Position numbers and translations under genes: made by a program | Notes under the pieces: generated by a model | Database searches by the model: none | What the model was told of the DNA's origin: nothing | Seen by the model: the letters and a program-made list of their open reading frames with translations, nothing else | NCBI RefSeq assembly: GCF_019634775.1 | Contig: NZ_JAHCAS010000001.1 | Span: forward strand, 1,364,001 to 1,428,000 | DNA: 64,000 bases | Direction: 5' to 3' | Source: Dokdonella sp. | Lineage (GTDB): Bacteria > Pseudomonadota > Gammaproteobacteria > Xanthomonadales > Rhodanobacteraceae | Shown here: in pieces, positions 21,636 to 30,127 of the stretch | Layout of the letters: every line of letters starts with the position of its first letter | Numbering within the stretch: the first letter of the stretch is position 1

Positions 21636-22283
21636 TCAACCGGTCAGGTGTGCGCGCAGGCGACGGTACTGGTCGAGCAGCCGCTGCGGTTCGGCCGGCA
21701 TCGGCAGCGAGGCAACCACGTTCCCGTCCGGGTCGATGACGATGATCGAAGTGGTGTGATCCATGCTGCGCACGCTGCGGCTGTCGCGGCTTTCGGCGTA
21801 CATGGCCGCAGCCGAACGGGCGAAACCGGCCAGTTGTGCATCGTCGCCGACCAGGCCGATGAAGGCCGGATCGAAATGGGCGAGGTAAGGTCCGAGCCGC
21901 TCGATGCTGTCATTGTGCGGATCGACGGTGACGAACAGGAAGCGCTCGTGCACCTTGCCGTCGGCCGTCGCCAGCAGGCCGCGCAGCTGCTTGAGCGTCT
22001 GCAAGGTGGTCGGGCAGACATCGGGGCATTGCAGGAAGCCGAACGCGACGAAGTTCCACTGCCCGAGCAGTTGTTCGCGGCCGAAGGGCTCGTCGTGCTG
22101 GGTGCGCATCGAGAACGGCGCAACCGGTCTTGCCACCGGCCAGAGCACACCCTGCACGTCCGCCGGCGCCGACTGCCAGCGATCGGTATCTACACGATCG
22201 CGGTCGCCGATGACACGCACCGCCAAGGCCGTCGAGCCGGCGACGGCCATCAGCAGCAGCCACTTCAAGCGGGTCGAGGCCAT
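21636..22283 (-). CDS. SCO1/SenC family copper chaperone
   Basis: 215 residues from the ATG at 22283, with AGGAG six bases upstream. An N-terminal membrane anchor (about 5-23) and a SCO domain with CPDVC (FLQCPDVCP), the LFVTVDPHNDS strand and the conserved His in MDHTTSIIVID. Second SCO in 5 kb, which fits two separate oxidase-like complexes needing copper. Convergent with ctaA (9-base gap) and preceded by an ANR-type box. Confidence 0.93.
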   Translation of the reverse strand: MASTRLKWLLLMAVAGSTALAVRVIGDRDRVDTDRWQSAPADVQGVLWPVARPVAPFSMRTQHDEPFGREQLLGQWNFVAFGFLQCPDVCPTTLQTLKQLRGLLATADGKVHERFLFVTVDPHNDSIERLGPYLAHFDPAFIGLVGDDAQLAGFARSAAAMYAESRDSRSVRSMDHTTSIIVIDPDGNVVASLPMPAEPQRLLDQYRRLRAHLTG

Positions 22284-22336
22284 ATCGGTCTCCTGCATTC
22301 CAGGGTGCAGCTTGCGATGCACCGTGCGCGCACTCC

Positions 22337-22350
22337 TTGATCCAGGTCAT
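22337..22350. promoter_or_regulatory. Second ANR/FNR-type box TTGATCCAGGTCAT
   Basis: Shares 13 of 14 bases with the box at 20466. Centred 60 bases upstream of the SCO start on the minus strand, so a class II promoter would start near 22302. The DUF420 gene lies divergently 69 bases away and could be controlled too. Confidence 0.6.
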
Positions 22351-22418
22351 CAACGGCGTGGCCGGGCGCGGCGATCATCACGCGCGGTCGGCAATGGGCC
22401 GGCGTCACTGGGGCAGCG

Positions 22419-22841
22419 ATGGATCCCGCCAATGTGCTTCCGCACGTCAATGCCACGCTCAACGCGATCAGCGGGGTGCTGCTGGTGGTCGCGCGCGTGC
22501 TGATCGCACAGCGCAGGATCGCCGCGCATCGCCGCGCCATGCTGGCGGCGCTCGTCGTCTCGGCATTGTTCCTGATCGGCTACATCGTCTACCACGTCAC
22601 TTCGCCGATCTTCGTGTTCCGTGGCACCGGCCTCGTGCGCCCGGTCTACTACGCCCTTCTGATCAGCCACGTCGTGCTCGCCGCCGCCGCCCTGCCGATG
22701 ATCCTCGTCACCGCCGTGCTCGGCCTGCGTCGGCGCGACGACCGCCATCGCCGCTGGGCGCGCTGGACCTGGCCGCTGTGGATGTACGTATCGCTGTCAG
22801 GTGTCGCGGTCTATCTGCTGCTGTACCAGATCTACCGCTGA
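22419..22841 (+). CDS. DUF420 membrane protein (oxidase-associated)
   Basis: 140 residues, four membrane helices, with histidines in helices (YIVYHVTSPIF, LLISHVVLAAA) and an NATLNAISGVLLVVA N terminus typical of DUF420/YozB. Relatives lie beside cytochrome oxidase genes, and the related CtaM is needed for heme A-type oxidase function in Gram-positives. Divergent from the SCO gene across the second ANR-type box. Confidence 0.88.
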   Translation: MDPANVLPHVNATLNAISGVLLVVARVLIAQRRIAAHRRAMLAALVVSALFLIGYIVYHVTSPIFVFRGTGLVRPVYYALLISHVVLAAAALPMILVTAVLGLRRRDDRHRRWARWTWPLWMYVSLSGVAVYLLLYQIYR

Positions 22842-22939
22842 GCGGCCGACGCCGATACGGCGTGCGGCGTGGCCATGCGCGGCTGGACCGGCTGTGCCGG
22901 CGAGCCTCGACGAGTGCACCTCGGTGGCCGCCCGCGCCG

Positions 22940-23560
22940 TTACTCGAAGCCGTGCGCGAAGATGCGTCCGGTGGCGACGTAGCTGCTGCTGCCGTTGCCG
23001 CCGCGCACCAGGCGCATGAAGCGCGGGATGTTATCGTCCTTGAGAATCAAGCCTGCGGAACCGAACTGTGTGTCGAATCTCCAGACCATCATCGGACTCT
23101 TGTCGTCGGTGGTCGAGGAGTAATGCGAGGCAGCCAGCGGCGCATTGGGAAACACGATGTTGTTGAGTGCCGGGGTATGGCGGCAGTTTTCACGGATCGA
23201 TAGCCATTCCTTGATGTTGGGCACGCGCCAATCGACATGACCGGCGAAACCGGCGGCACCATCGCCATCCAGATCGGACACGCCCGCATTGATGTCACGC
23301 ACGGCGCGCATACCCGCGCCCCATGAGGTGAATGTCGCGGAACTTCCGGCGCAGGTGGTGCCGGTCCAGGTCTGGCCCAGATCGCAACGCATCCACATCA
23401 GCCCCGTGGGCAGGTGCTGCGCGGTGCCGTCGGCGTCGATCTGGAAATCCTCGTCCGGAGTACTCGGCGTGACGTTCGAAGAACAAGACACGGCCTCCAC
23501 GCTGCCCGGCAGCGCGAAGGCGACGATGGCGAGGAGCAGGGCTGCGGTGCGATGGATCAT
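22940..23560 (-). CDS. Secreted DUF1566 (Lcl C-terminal domain) protein with GFE tail
   Basis: 206 residues from the ATG at 23560 (MIHRTAALLLAIVAF), which gives a clean signal peptide ending near SVEA; the frame could begin at 23605 where ATG overlaps the previous stop. Contains the Lcl-type repeat motif W.A..A....N.G......DWR.P..KE (VDWRVPNIKEW) with Cys pairs likely to form disulfides. It ends GRIFAHGFE, closely matching the end of the LRR protein (FFDGFE). Function unknown; possibly a cell-surface or adhesin domain. Confidence 0.78.
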   Translation of the reverse strand: MIHRTAALLLAIVAFALPGSVEAVSCSSNVTPSTPDEDFQIDADGTAQHLPTGLMWMRCDLGQTWTGTTCAGSSATFTSWGAGMRAVRDINAGVSDLDGDGAAGFAGHVDWRVPNIKEWLSIRENCRHTPALNNIVFPNAPLAASHYSSTTDDKSPMMVWRFDTQFGSAGLILKDDNIPRFMRLVRGGNGSSSYVATGRIFAHGFE

Positions 23561-23601
23561 GACAGTGGCTTCCGTGGCGGACGGGATCGGATCGTGCGTG
23601 G

Positions 23602-24513
23602 TCATGGCGTTGTCCGGACCAGGCGCACCGAGGCGGAATAGGTCTTGTAGTTGTCAACGGCGAGGTAGCCGTGATCGAAATAGACCGAATGGGCGTAGCT
23701 GCTGGAATGGGCACTGGGCGATCCGGTCCAGGTCACGTTCGGAACCGAGATCTGCGGATTGCCGAAGTCACCGGGCGTGTTCGGGAAATGGCTCACGTCG
23801 ATGGCTGGCCAGTGCCGGCCGAAGTGCACCAGTCCGTGCAATTCCTGCGCGCTGGGCATGCGCCAGTCGTTGGCGCCGCACAGGCCGACAGCGTTGACCG
23901 CCGCCACGAAGCCGGCGGTATCGCAATACGCGCCGCTGGGGTTGTCGTCCGGGTGGTATTTGTCCAGACAGGTGCCTCTGTTCGCCCCGCCGGCGTCGCC
24001 GCCGTTGTTGCCGTTGGCGGTGCCGTCCGGTCGCGCCAGGCTGCTGTACCAGCCATACGTCCACTCGCGGTCGTGCAGGTCCGGCGTGGGGCGATACGTC
24101 TTCACCTCCCAGGTCAGCCCGGTGACGTTGTCGCGCACGCAGCTCCAGCGCGTACCGGCGGCCTCGCTGCCGTTGTCGAACCCGTTGCCGTCGCGCGCCC
24201 AGGGCTGGTTCTGGATCGCCAGCGGCTGGCCGTCGGCACCGAGCTTGGTGAAGTCGAAACCGGCATCACCGCCGCCGGTTTTCACCAGCACACCATCCGC
24301 GTTCGCCGCATCGCGCCCGAAGCGCGCGTCCTGGCCGGGGAAATTGGGCGGTTCACCGCCCGGTGCATGCGCGGTTGCATCGTAGAAGCGGGTCTGGCCG
24401 GTGTCGTTGATCGCGTCGCTGGCCAGGCTCGCGTGCGGCGTCGTCGCCAGCGTGAGCGCGGTCAGGATCGTGCAGGCGAGCACGCTGGGCGGGTTTGGGC
24501 AGATGCGTGGCAT
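23602..24513 (-). CDS. Secreted DUF1566 (Lcl C-terminal domain) protein
   Basis: 303 residues from the ATG at 24513 (MPRICPNPPSVLACTIL), with a signal peptide ending near HASLA. Contains DNVTGLTWEVKT, W.Y.WY, and NDWRMPSAQELHGLV, the diagnostic motif of the Lcl C-terminal domain, and several Cys likely paired in disulfides. It ends SASVRLVRTTP without the GFE tail. Upstream of, and touching, the second DUF1566 gene, so the two are co-transcribed. Confidence 0.8.
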   Translation of the reverse strand: MPRICPNPPSVLACTILTALTLATTPHASLASDAINDTGQTRFYDATAHAPGGEPPNFPGQDARFGRDAANADGVLVKTGGGDAGFDFTKLGADGQPLAIQNQPWARDGNGFDNGSEAAGTRWSCVRDNVTGLTWEVKTYRPTPDLHDREWTYGWYSSLARPDGTANGNNGGDAGGANRGTCLDKYHPDDNPSGAYCDTAGFVAAVNAVGLCGANDWRMPSAQELHGLVHFGRHWPAIDVSHFPNTPGDFGNPQISVPNVTWTGSPSAHSSSYAHSVYFDHGYLAVDNYKTYSASVRLVRTTP

Positions 24514-24869
24514 GGCTCGGGTTCCGCTGCGGGGTACGCCGGACAAGAACGCAAGGTGGCGAGCGATCGGGCCAGGTCCGTTGCTGGCGGCTGCCGCGCG
24601 TCATTGGACCGCCACGCCCAGGCATCACTCGGGGCGTCGTCGAACCGCAAGGGACGTTCTGATCAATCCCACAACGGCGTCAGCATCCTGTGCGGGCGCA
24701 GATCCCTGCGCATGCGCCCGTGCTTCGCCCTGCCGGCGGCAGGTGCAGCTTCCGGCGGTACAAAGCGTGACGCAGGTCTGCTCGTGGCCGACGCGCAGCT
24801 GCGAGCATCGCGGCACTGGCGACACGGCACGGAACGGCCGGCATCCTCTGCCTGGGTGAGACAAAGGTC
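24514..24869. other. Divergent intergenic region
   Basis: About 356 bases between the DUF1566 pair (minus) and the LRR gene (plus). It must hold both promoters, but I see no convincing -10/-35 pair, hairpin or small gene. Confidence 0.4.
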
Positions 24870-26150
24870 ATGGGCATCCCACGTTTCTCCATTTCGCGCG
24901 GTGCCGGTTCACGGCTGCTTCGATCGACGCTCGCCGTGCTGATCGCGCTGCCGGGCGTGCCGGCGTTCGCACAGCTGCTGCCGGCCGAGCGTCAGGTGTT
25001 GATCGATCTCTACAACAGCACGAACGGCCCGGGATGGATCGACCGCACCGGCTGGGCGGCACCTGGTCCGGATTGCGGCGCGTTCGGCGTGGGCTGCAAC
25101 GCAGCGGGCACCAACGTCACCTCGATCCAGCTGTACCAGAACGGACTGAGCGGAAGCTTGCCGGCCCTGGGAGCGCTGTCGCAGTTGCGTATCCTCGCGC
25201 TTTCCGGAAATCAGCTGAGTGGACCGATTCCCGACCTTTCCGGGCTGAGCCAACTGGCCAGCGTCGAGCTCGACATCAATCAGTTCACGGGATCACTGCC
25301 GGCGCTGGCCGGCCTGGACAACCTGCTCTTCTTCGGTGCTGCGCACAACCAGCTGACCGGGTCGATTCCGCCCTTGACCGGACTGGTCAACCTGCAGAGC
25401 TTCGCGGTCGGCTACAACGAGCTCAGTGGAACGCTGCCGTCGCTGAGTGGACTCAACGCGCTGCTGTACTTCGATGCCAGCAGCAACCAGCTGACCGGCA
25501 CCCTGCCGACGCTGGCCGGATTGAGCAACCTGGAAAACTTCTCCGTCGGCGACAACCAGCTGAGCGGGACGATTCCGCCACTGACCGGGCTTGCCGCGAT
25601 CCGGCGCCTGGATTTCAGTCGCAACCTGCTGACCGGCCCGCTGCCGTCGTTTCAGGGCCTGAGCCAGCTCGAAGCCTTCAGCGCGGCGCATAACGCGTTG
25701 ACCGGACCGATCCCGTCGCTCGCCGGCTCGCCGCTGCTGCGCTCGTTGAATCTTGGCACCAACCTACTGTCGGGGACCTTGCCCGAGTTCAGCAGCTTTC
25801 CGAACCTCAACGTCGTCGGCTTGAGCAACAATCAGTTCAGCGGCGGCATTCCGGCGCTCACCGGGCTCGCTGAGCTGAACACGTTCCAGGTGGCGAACAA
25901 TCGCCTGACCGGTCCGCTGCCCGCGTTGACCGGCCTGTCCTCGCTGGTCGTGTTCACGGTGGGCATCAATCAGTTGAGCGGCCCGCTGCCCGAGCCGCCA
26001 TCGCCGAGCGCACTCGCGCCCGGTGGATCCAACCTGTGCCCTAACGCGTTCCCGTCCACGACCTTTGTTTCGCATCCGGCCTGGGACGTGGCGACGGCCA
26101 GCAACCCTTGGTTCCGGTCCTGCGTGATCTTCTTCGACGGCTTCGAGTAG
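24870..26150 (+). CDS. Secreted plant-type leucine-rich repeat protein with GFE tail
   Basis: 426 residues. Signal peptide (about 1-35, ending VPAFA). An N-terminal cap like plant LRR receptors (ERQVLIDLYNSTNGPGW, with a Cys pair in PDCGAFGVGC) is followed by 13 consecutive repeats of exactly 23 residues (about 93-391) of the type L..L.L..N.L.G.LP.L.GL. The C terminus has a Cys-containing domain and ends CVIFFDGFE. Such proteins are extracellular binding scaffolds; the ligand is unknown. Confidence 0.9.
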   Translation: MGIPRFSISRGAGSRLLRSTLAVLIALPGVPAFAQLLPAERQVLIDLYNSTNGPGWIDRTGWAAPGPDCGAFGVGCNAAGTNVTSIQLYQNGLSGSLPALGALSQLRILALSGNQLSGPIPDLSGLSQLASVELDINQFTGSLPALAGLDNLLFFGAAHNQLTGSIPPLTGLVNLQSFAVGYNELSGTLPSLSGLNALLYFDASSNQLTGTLPTLAGLSNLENFSVGDNQLSGTIPPLTGLAAIRRLDFSRNLLTGPLPSFQGLSQLEAFSAAHNALTGPIPSLAGSPLLRSLNLGTNLLSGTLPEFSSFPNLNVVGLSNNQFSGGIPALTGLAELNTFQVANNRLTGPLPALTGLSSLVVFTVGINQLSGPLPEPPSPSALAPGGSNLCPNAFPSTTFVSHPAWDVATASNPWFRSCVIFFDGFE

Positions 26151-26510
26151 CTGCCGGCACTTCGTCGCCTCGCACGCGAGCCGAGGCGCCAACCACACGC
26201 CGTCGCGGCCACGAGCCACGTGCCGCCTGCACGCAGGGCTAAGGTCGTCCGGTGCGGCGGCCGAAGCTTTGCTGACCACCCCGACCGCCGGCGCATGGGC
26301 GCGGCGGCCCGACCGGCCCGGGGACAAACACCAAACAGAAACAGCAGGTTGTTGGTGGCCACAGCGGGACTATCGTGGGCGTGCGGCATTTGGATGCCAT
26401 GTCACGACTGCAGGGTCACACGAAAAGCCCTTGTTCCACCGACCCATGAAGCGATTCAACCCGGCAGGTAAGATCAAGGCTTCGTGGGAGAGGATCAGGG
26501 GACCTCAGCA
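26151..26510. other. Intergenic region at the left border of the defence island
   Basis: 360 bases between the LRR gene and mod. No tRNA, integrase site or convincing ORF is visible. It marks the change from housekeeping to accessory genes. Confidence 0.4.
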
Positions 26511-29500
26511 ATGGCCAAGGCGGCGGCGGCGGACATCCGCGCAGCGATACTCGACCTGTTGCCCGACGATGGCAGCGCCACCGGCAACGCGCGGCTGCGC
26601 GAGCAGATTGCCGCAAGGCTCGGCGCCGAGGTGGACGAAGGCGAGTATTTTCTTGCGCGTGACGCGCTGGTAGCGGACGGGCAGGTTCTCACCGGCCGCG
26701 GCCGCGGCGGATCCGTGCGTCGCGTACTCGACACCGCTCCGGCGTTGACGCTGGAAGCGCAGGCCATCCCCGAATCGGCCAAGGCCCCCAAACCGCAGCA
26801 GGCCGGCCTGCCGCTGCCGTCGCGCAAGCCCGGCGAGCCGACCAAGGCGCCGCGCAAGGGCGAAGAAGGCGCGAAGGTCATCGCCTACCAGCACGACCAG
26901 AAGCGCCGCAACAACCCGGACGTGGGCGTGGTGACGCCGGAAACCGACCCCGAGCAGCCCAAGACCACCCTGACCTACGACCCACACATCGACCCGGCGC
27001 TGCAGTTCGACAGCGCGCGCGCCACGGTCGAAACATTGATCGACGACGCGCTGGTCAGTGGCGATGCCGATACCCAGCGCGCCGCGCTGGAAACCTTGAA
27101 GCGCATGGCCGCGCCCTACCTCAACTGGGCCGGCAAGGCCGAGCGCACCCGTTTCGAGGTGGATACCGTCAGCCTGCACGTGCACGAACGCATCGACCCG
27201 GCCAGCCTGCTGGCCGTGGTGCGCAAGCGCATGCAGAAGGACAAGGGCGAACACGGCGGCACCGCGGACATGTTCCGCGCCTGGTTCGAGGAGCCGCTGC
27301 CCTACCGCGAGGCCATCGAGTTCTACAAGCACGACCGCGGCTGGGCCAACCGGCTGGTGGCCGGCGACTCGCTGCTGGTGATGAACTCACTGCTGCAGAA
27401 GGAGGGCATGGCAGGTCAGGTGCAGATGATCTACATCGACCCGCCCTACGGCATCAAATACGGCTCGAACTTCCAGCCCTTCGTCAACAAGCGCGACGTG
27501 AAGGACAGGAAGGACGAAGACCTGACGCAAGAGCCGGAGATGATCAAGGCGTTCCGGGACACCTGGGAGCTGGGCATCCATTCCTACCTGACCTATCTGC
27601 GCGACCGGCTGCTGCTGGCGAAGGAACTGCTGCATGAGTCGGGCAGCGTCTGTGTGCAGATCGGCGACGAGAATGTGCATCTGGCGCGAAATCTACTCGA
27701 CGAGATATTCCTTCCACAGAATTGTTTTTCTCAGATTGCCGTCAAGAAGACGTCTGCACAGACAGCCGTTGGGTTGTCCGGTACGCTTGACTATGTCTTG
27801 GTGTACGCAAGGGAAATTTCGAGGATCAAATATCGGCAACTCTTCCGGGAGAAGGAAGTTGGAGGATTCGGTGCCGATAAATATCAGTACATTCTGAGAG
27901 ATAACGGCAGCACAGCGCGGGCAACTTCGACCGACAACGCCAACGACCGAATCTTCTCAATAGACACATTGGTTTCTCAGCGACCCCCGGGAGATTTCCC
28001 GGTGCGTTTTCAAGGACAGGAGTTCAAGCCAAAAACCGGGTACTGGAAAACAGGCGAAGCTGGCTTCCCCAGACTTGTAAAGGCAGGCCGCATACTGCGA
28101 GGTGGTTCGGTGCTCATGTACCGCCGGTTCCTCCGGGATTTTCCGGCTGTCGCATACGCCAATTACTGGGAAGACACTAGTAGTGGCGCTAGCTCTACCG
28201 ATCCGAAGGTATACGTTGTCCAGACTGCCGCGAAGATCGTTGAACGCTGCCTGCTAATGACCACCGACCCCGGCGACCTCGTGCTCGACCCCACCTGCGG
28301 TTCCGGTACCACCGCCTTTGTCGCCGAGAAGTGGGGCCGGCGTTGGATCACCTGCGACACCTCGCGCGTGGCGGTGACGCTGGCCAAGCAGCGGCTGATG
28401 ACCGCGAGCTACGACTACTACGAACTCAAGTACCCGCATGAAGGCCTGCGCGGCGGCTTCATCTACAAGACCGTGCCGCATGTGACGCTGAAGTCGATCG
28501 CCAACAACCCGGATATCGACACCATCTTTGAAGCGATGCACCCGGCCATCGACGCGGCGCTGGGCAAGCTCAATGCCGCGCTGACATCCGCCGGCGCGCC
28601 GTTCAAGGTGGGCGAAGGCGGGCGCAAGGGGCAGGTGCTCGATTTCGCCAAGGGCGGCGCCCTGCTCGAATGGGAGGTGCCGTTCGACTTCCCCGCCGAC
28701 TGGCAGGCGGGCGCACGCGCGGCCTTCGATGCCTTCCACGCCGCGCGTCAGGCCATGCAGCAGAAGATGGATGCCTCCATCGCCGCCCACGCCGAGCAGG
28801 AAACCCTGTACGACCAGCCCACGGTATCGAAGGACAAGCTGCGCATCACCGGCCCGTTCACGGTGGAGGCGGTGCCCTTCCCAAGCGTGCTGGCGCTGGA
28901 GACCCTCACCCCCAACCCCTCTCCCGCAGGCGGGAGAGGGGAGTTGAAGTGGGAAGCCGACGCCAGCGTGGCGCGCTCCGGCGAATCGCTGCGCCAGCAC
29001 GGCTGGCGCGACGAACTGCTGAAAACCGGCATCCGCGGCAAGGGCGGGCAGATGCTCAAGTTCGCCGAGCTGCAAACCCTGCCCGACACCCGCTATCTGC
29101 ACTGCTCCGGTCACCTGGACAGCGGCGAGCGCGTGGTGGTCAGCTTCGGCCCCGAGCACGCCGCGCTGGAGCAGCGCCAGGTGGAGCTGGCCATGCGCGA
29201 GGCCGGCGAGCTGTTCCCGCGGCCGAAGATGATCGTGTTCTGCGCCTTCACCTTCGACCCGGAAGCGGCCAAGGACATCGACGCCACCAAGGGCATCGTG
29301 GCGCTGAAGGCGCAGATGAACACCGATCTTTTGACCGAAGACCTCAAGAAGGCACGCTCCAGCAACCAGAGCTTCTGGCTGATGGGCCAGCCCGATGTGG
29401 AGCTGCGCCAGCGCAAGGACGGCAAGTGGGAGGTCGAGGTCAACGGCTTCGACTACTTCGACACCAGCACCGGCGAGCTGAAATCCGGCGGCAAGAACAA

Positions 29501-29759
29501 GATCGCCGCTTGGAGCCTGGATACCGACTACGACGAACGCAGCCTGTTCCCGCGCCAGGTGTTCTTCCCCATGGCCGGCGCCAAGGACGGCTGGCACAAG
29601 CTCAAGAAAGACATCAAGGCCGAACTCAACGAGGCCCTGCTGGACAAGCTGCACGGCACCGTCTCATTACCTTTTGAGATTGGCGAGAACCGCAAGGTGG
29701 CAGTGAAGATCGTGGACGACCGGGGCATCGAGTCGCTCAAAGTGCTCCCGGTGGATTGA
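26511..29759 (+). CDS. Type III restriction-modification DNA methyltransferase (Mod)
   Basis: 1082 residues from the ATG at 26511, preceded by AGGGGA. Methylates the recognition site and gives specificity to the type III complex. Motif IV is DPPY (MIYIDPPYGIKYGSNF, about residue 310) and comes before the SAM-binding motif DPTCGSGTTAF (about 590), the beta-class order for N6-adenine or N4-cytosine. The N terminus (1-70) looks like a small winged helix. The stretch at about 27690-28250, between the two motifs where the target-recognition region lies, is markedly AT-richer than the rest. An in-frame palindromic element is inserted near residue 800. Its Res partner is encoded 1.4 kb downstream, after the TAC genes. 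Confidence 0.93.
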   Translation: MAKAAAADIRAAILDLLPDDGSATGNARLREQIAARLGAEVDEGEYFLARDALVADGQVLTGRGRGGSVRRVLDTAPALTLEAQAIPESAKAPKPQQAGLPLPSRKPGEPTKAPRKGEEGAKVIAYQHDQKRRNNPDVGVVTPETDPEQPKTTLTYDPHIDPALQFDSARATVETLIDDALVSGDADTQRAALETLKRMAAPYLNWAGKAERTRFEVDTVSLHVHERIDPASLLAVVRKRMQKDKGEHGGTADMFRAWFEEPLPYREAIEFYKHDRGWANRLVAGDSLLVMNSLLQKEGMAGQVQMIYIDPPYGIKYGSNFQPFVNKRDVKDRKDEDLTQEPEMIKAFRDTWELGIHSYLTYLRDRLLLAKELLHESGSVCVQIGDENVHLARNLLDEIFLPQNCFSQIAVKKTSAQTAVGLSGTLDYVLVYAREISRIKYRQLFREKEVGGFGADKYQYILRDNGSTARATSTDNANDRIFSIDTLVSQRPPGDFPVRFQGQEFKPKTGYWKTGEAGFPRLVKAGRILRGGSVLMYRRFLRDFPAVAYANYWEDTSSGASSTDPKVYVVQTAAKIVERCLLMTTDPGDLVLDPTCGSGTTAFVAEKWGRRWITCDTSRVAVTLAKQRLMTASYDYYELKYPHEGLRGGFIYKTVPHVTLKSIANNPDIDTIFEAMHPAIDAALGKLNAALTSAGAPFKVGEGGRKGQVLDFAKGGALLEWEVPFDFPADWQAGARAAFDAFHAARQAMQQKMDASIAAHAEQETLYDQPTVSKDKLRITGPFTVEAVPFPSVLALETLTPNPSPAGGRGELKWEADASVARSGESLRQHGWRDELLKTGIRGKGGQMLKFAELQTLPDTRYLHCSGHLDSGERVVVSFGPEHAALEQRQVELAMREAGELFPRPKMIVFCAFTFDPEAAKDIDATKGIVALKAQMNTDLLTEDLKKARSSNQSFWLMGQPDVELRQRKDGKWEVEVNGFDYFDTSTGELKSGGKNKIAAWSLDTDYDERSLFPRQVFFPMAGAKDGWHKLKKDIKAELNEALLDKLHGTVSLPFEIGENRKVAVKIVDDRGIESLKVLPVD
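28904..28945. repeat. REP-like palindrome inserted in frame within mod
   Basis: A 12-base-pair palindrome (CCCCTCTCCCGC / GCGGGAGAGGGG, 28916-28941) preceded by CCCTCACCCCCAA. It encodes LTPNPSPAGGRGE inside Mod. The element is normally intergenic in Xanthomonas-like and other GC-rich genomes; here the frame is kept. Confidence 0.8.
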
Positions 29760-29775
29760 CTGGGTTAAGGTAGAC

Positions 29776-29790
29776 TAACCATAATGGTTA
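29776..29790. promoter_or_regulatory. MqsA-type operator TAACCATAATGGTTA over the mqsR start
   Basis: Perfect palindrome with the AACC-N5-GGTT spacing that, in E. coli, is bound by MqsA (AACCT-N3-AGGTT). It covers the mqsR ATG at 29784 and overlaps a TTGACT-N18-CATAAT promoter-like pair (29756-29785). That pair would start transcription just inside mqsR, so the true promoter is uncertain. An extra GGTTA half-site lies at 29763-29767. Confidence 0.72.
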
Positions 29791-30125
29791 CCCAGCCCCC
29801 TGAGAGGAAGACCGATGCTGACTATTCACTCTCCCGAGTGTATGAGTTGGCCAGTCGCGAGTCGGTGCACTACGCAGGTACTCGTGTCCAAATCGACGTG
29901 GCCAATCTCGGCTACGGCCTGGAAGAAGTTTGCAAATGTCTGAGCTCACTCCGCCCGATCGATTTCTCGCACTCCGAGAGGTACACGCCTCGCGGTGCCT
30001 GGCATGACGTGTACAAGCTGTCCTGGGGATTGCCGGGACGTGCACCAGACAACCTTTACGTGAAGTTTCGGATGGACGATGACGTATTGGTCATCGAACT
30101 CTGCTCCTTCCATCAACACAGATAG
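29784..30125 (+). CDS. mqsR: MqsR-family toxin (mRNA interferase)
   Basis: 113 residues. Matches MqsR along its length: YSLSRVYELASRESVHY, then a WHDVYKL segment like E. coli WQDVY, then NLYVKFRMDDDVLVIELC. MqsR folds like RelE and cuts mRNA, mostly at GCU in E. coli. Compared with E. coli from memory, the Gln of WQDVY is His here, while Tyr and Lys of LYVK remain. The family N terminus aligns within six residues of this start. Two bases separate its stop from mqsA. First gene of a four-gene coupled run. Confidence 0.85.
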   Translation: MVTQPPERKTDADYSLSRVYELASRESVHYAGTRVQIDVANLGYGLEEVCKCLSSLRPIDFSHSERYTPRGAWHDVYKLSWGLPGRAPDNLYVKFRMDDDVLVIELCSFHQHR

Positions 30126-30127
30126 CT

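Noticed and set aside
25137..26040. CRISPR-like array
   Set aside because: The 69-base periodicity comes from leucine-rich repeats in a coding frame; no CRISPR repeats exist in the window.
26151..26510. tRNA or attachment site at the island's left border
   Set aside because: No cloverleaf or repeated border sequence was found.
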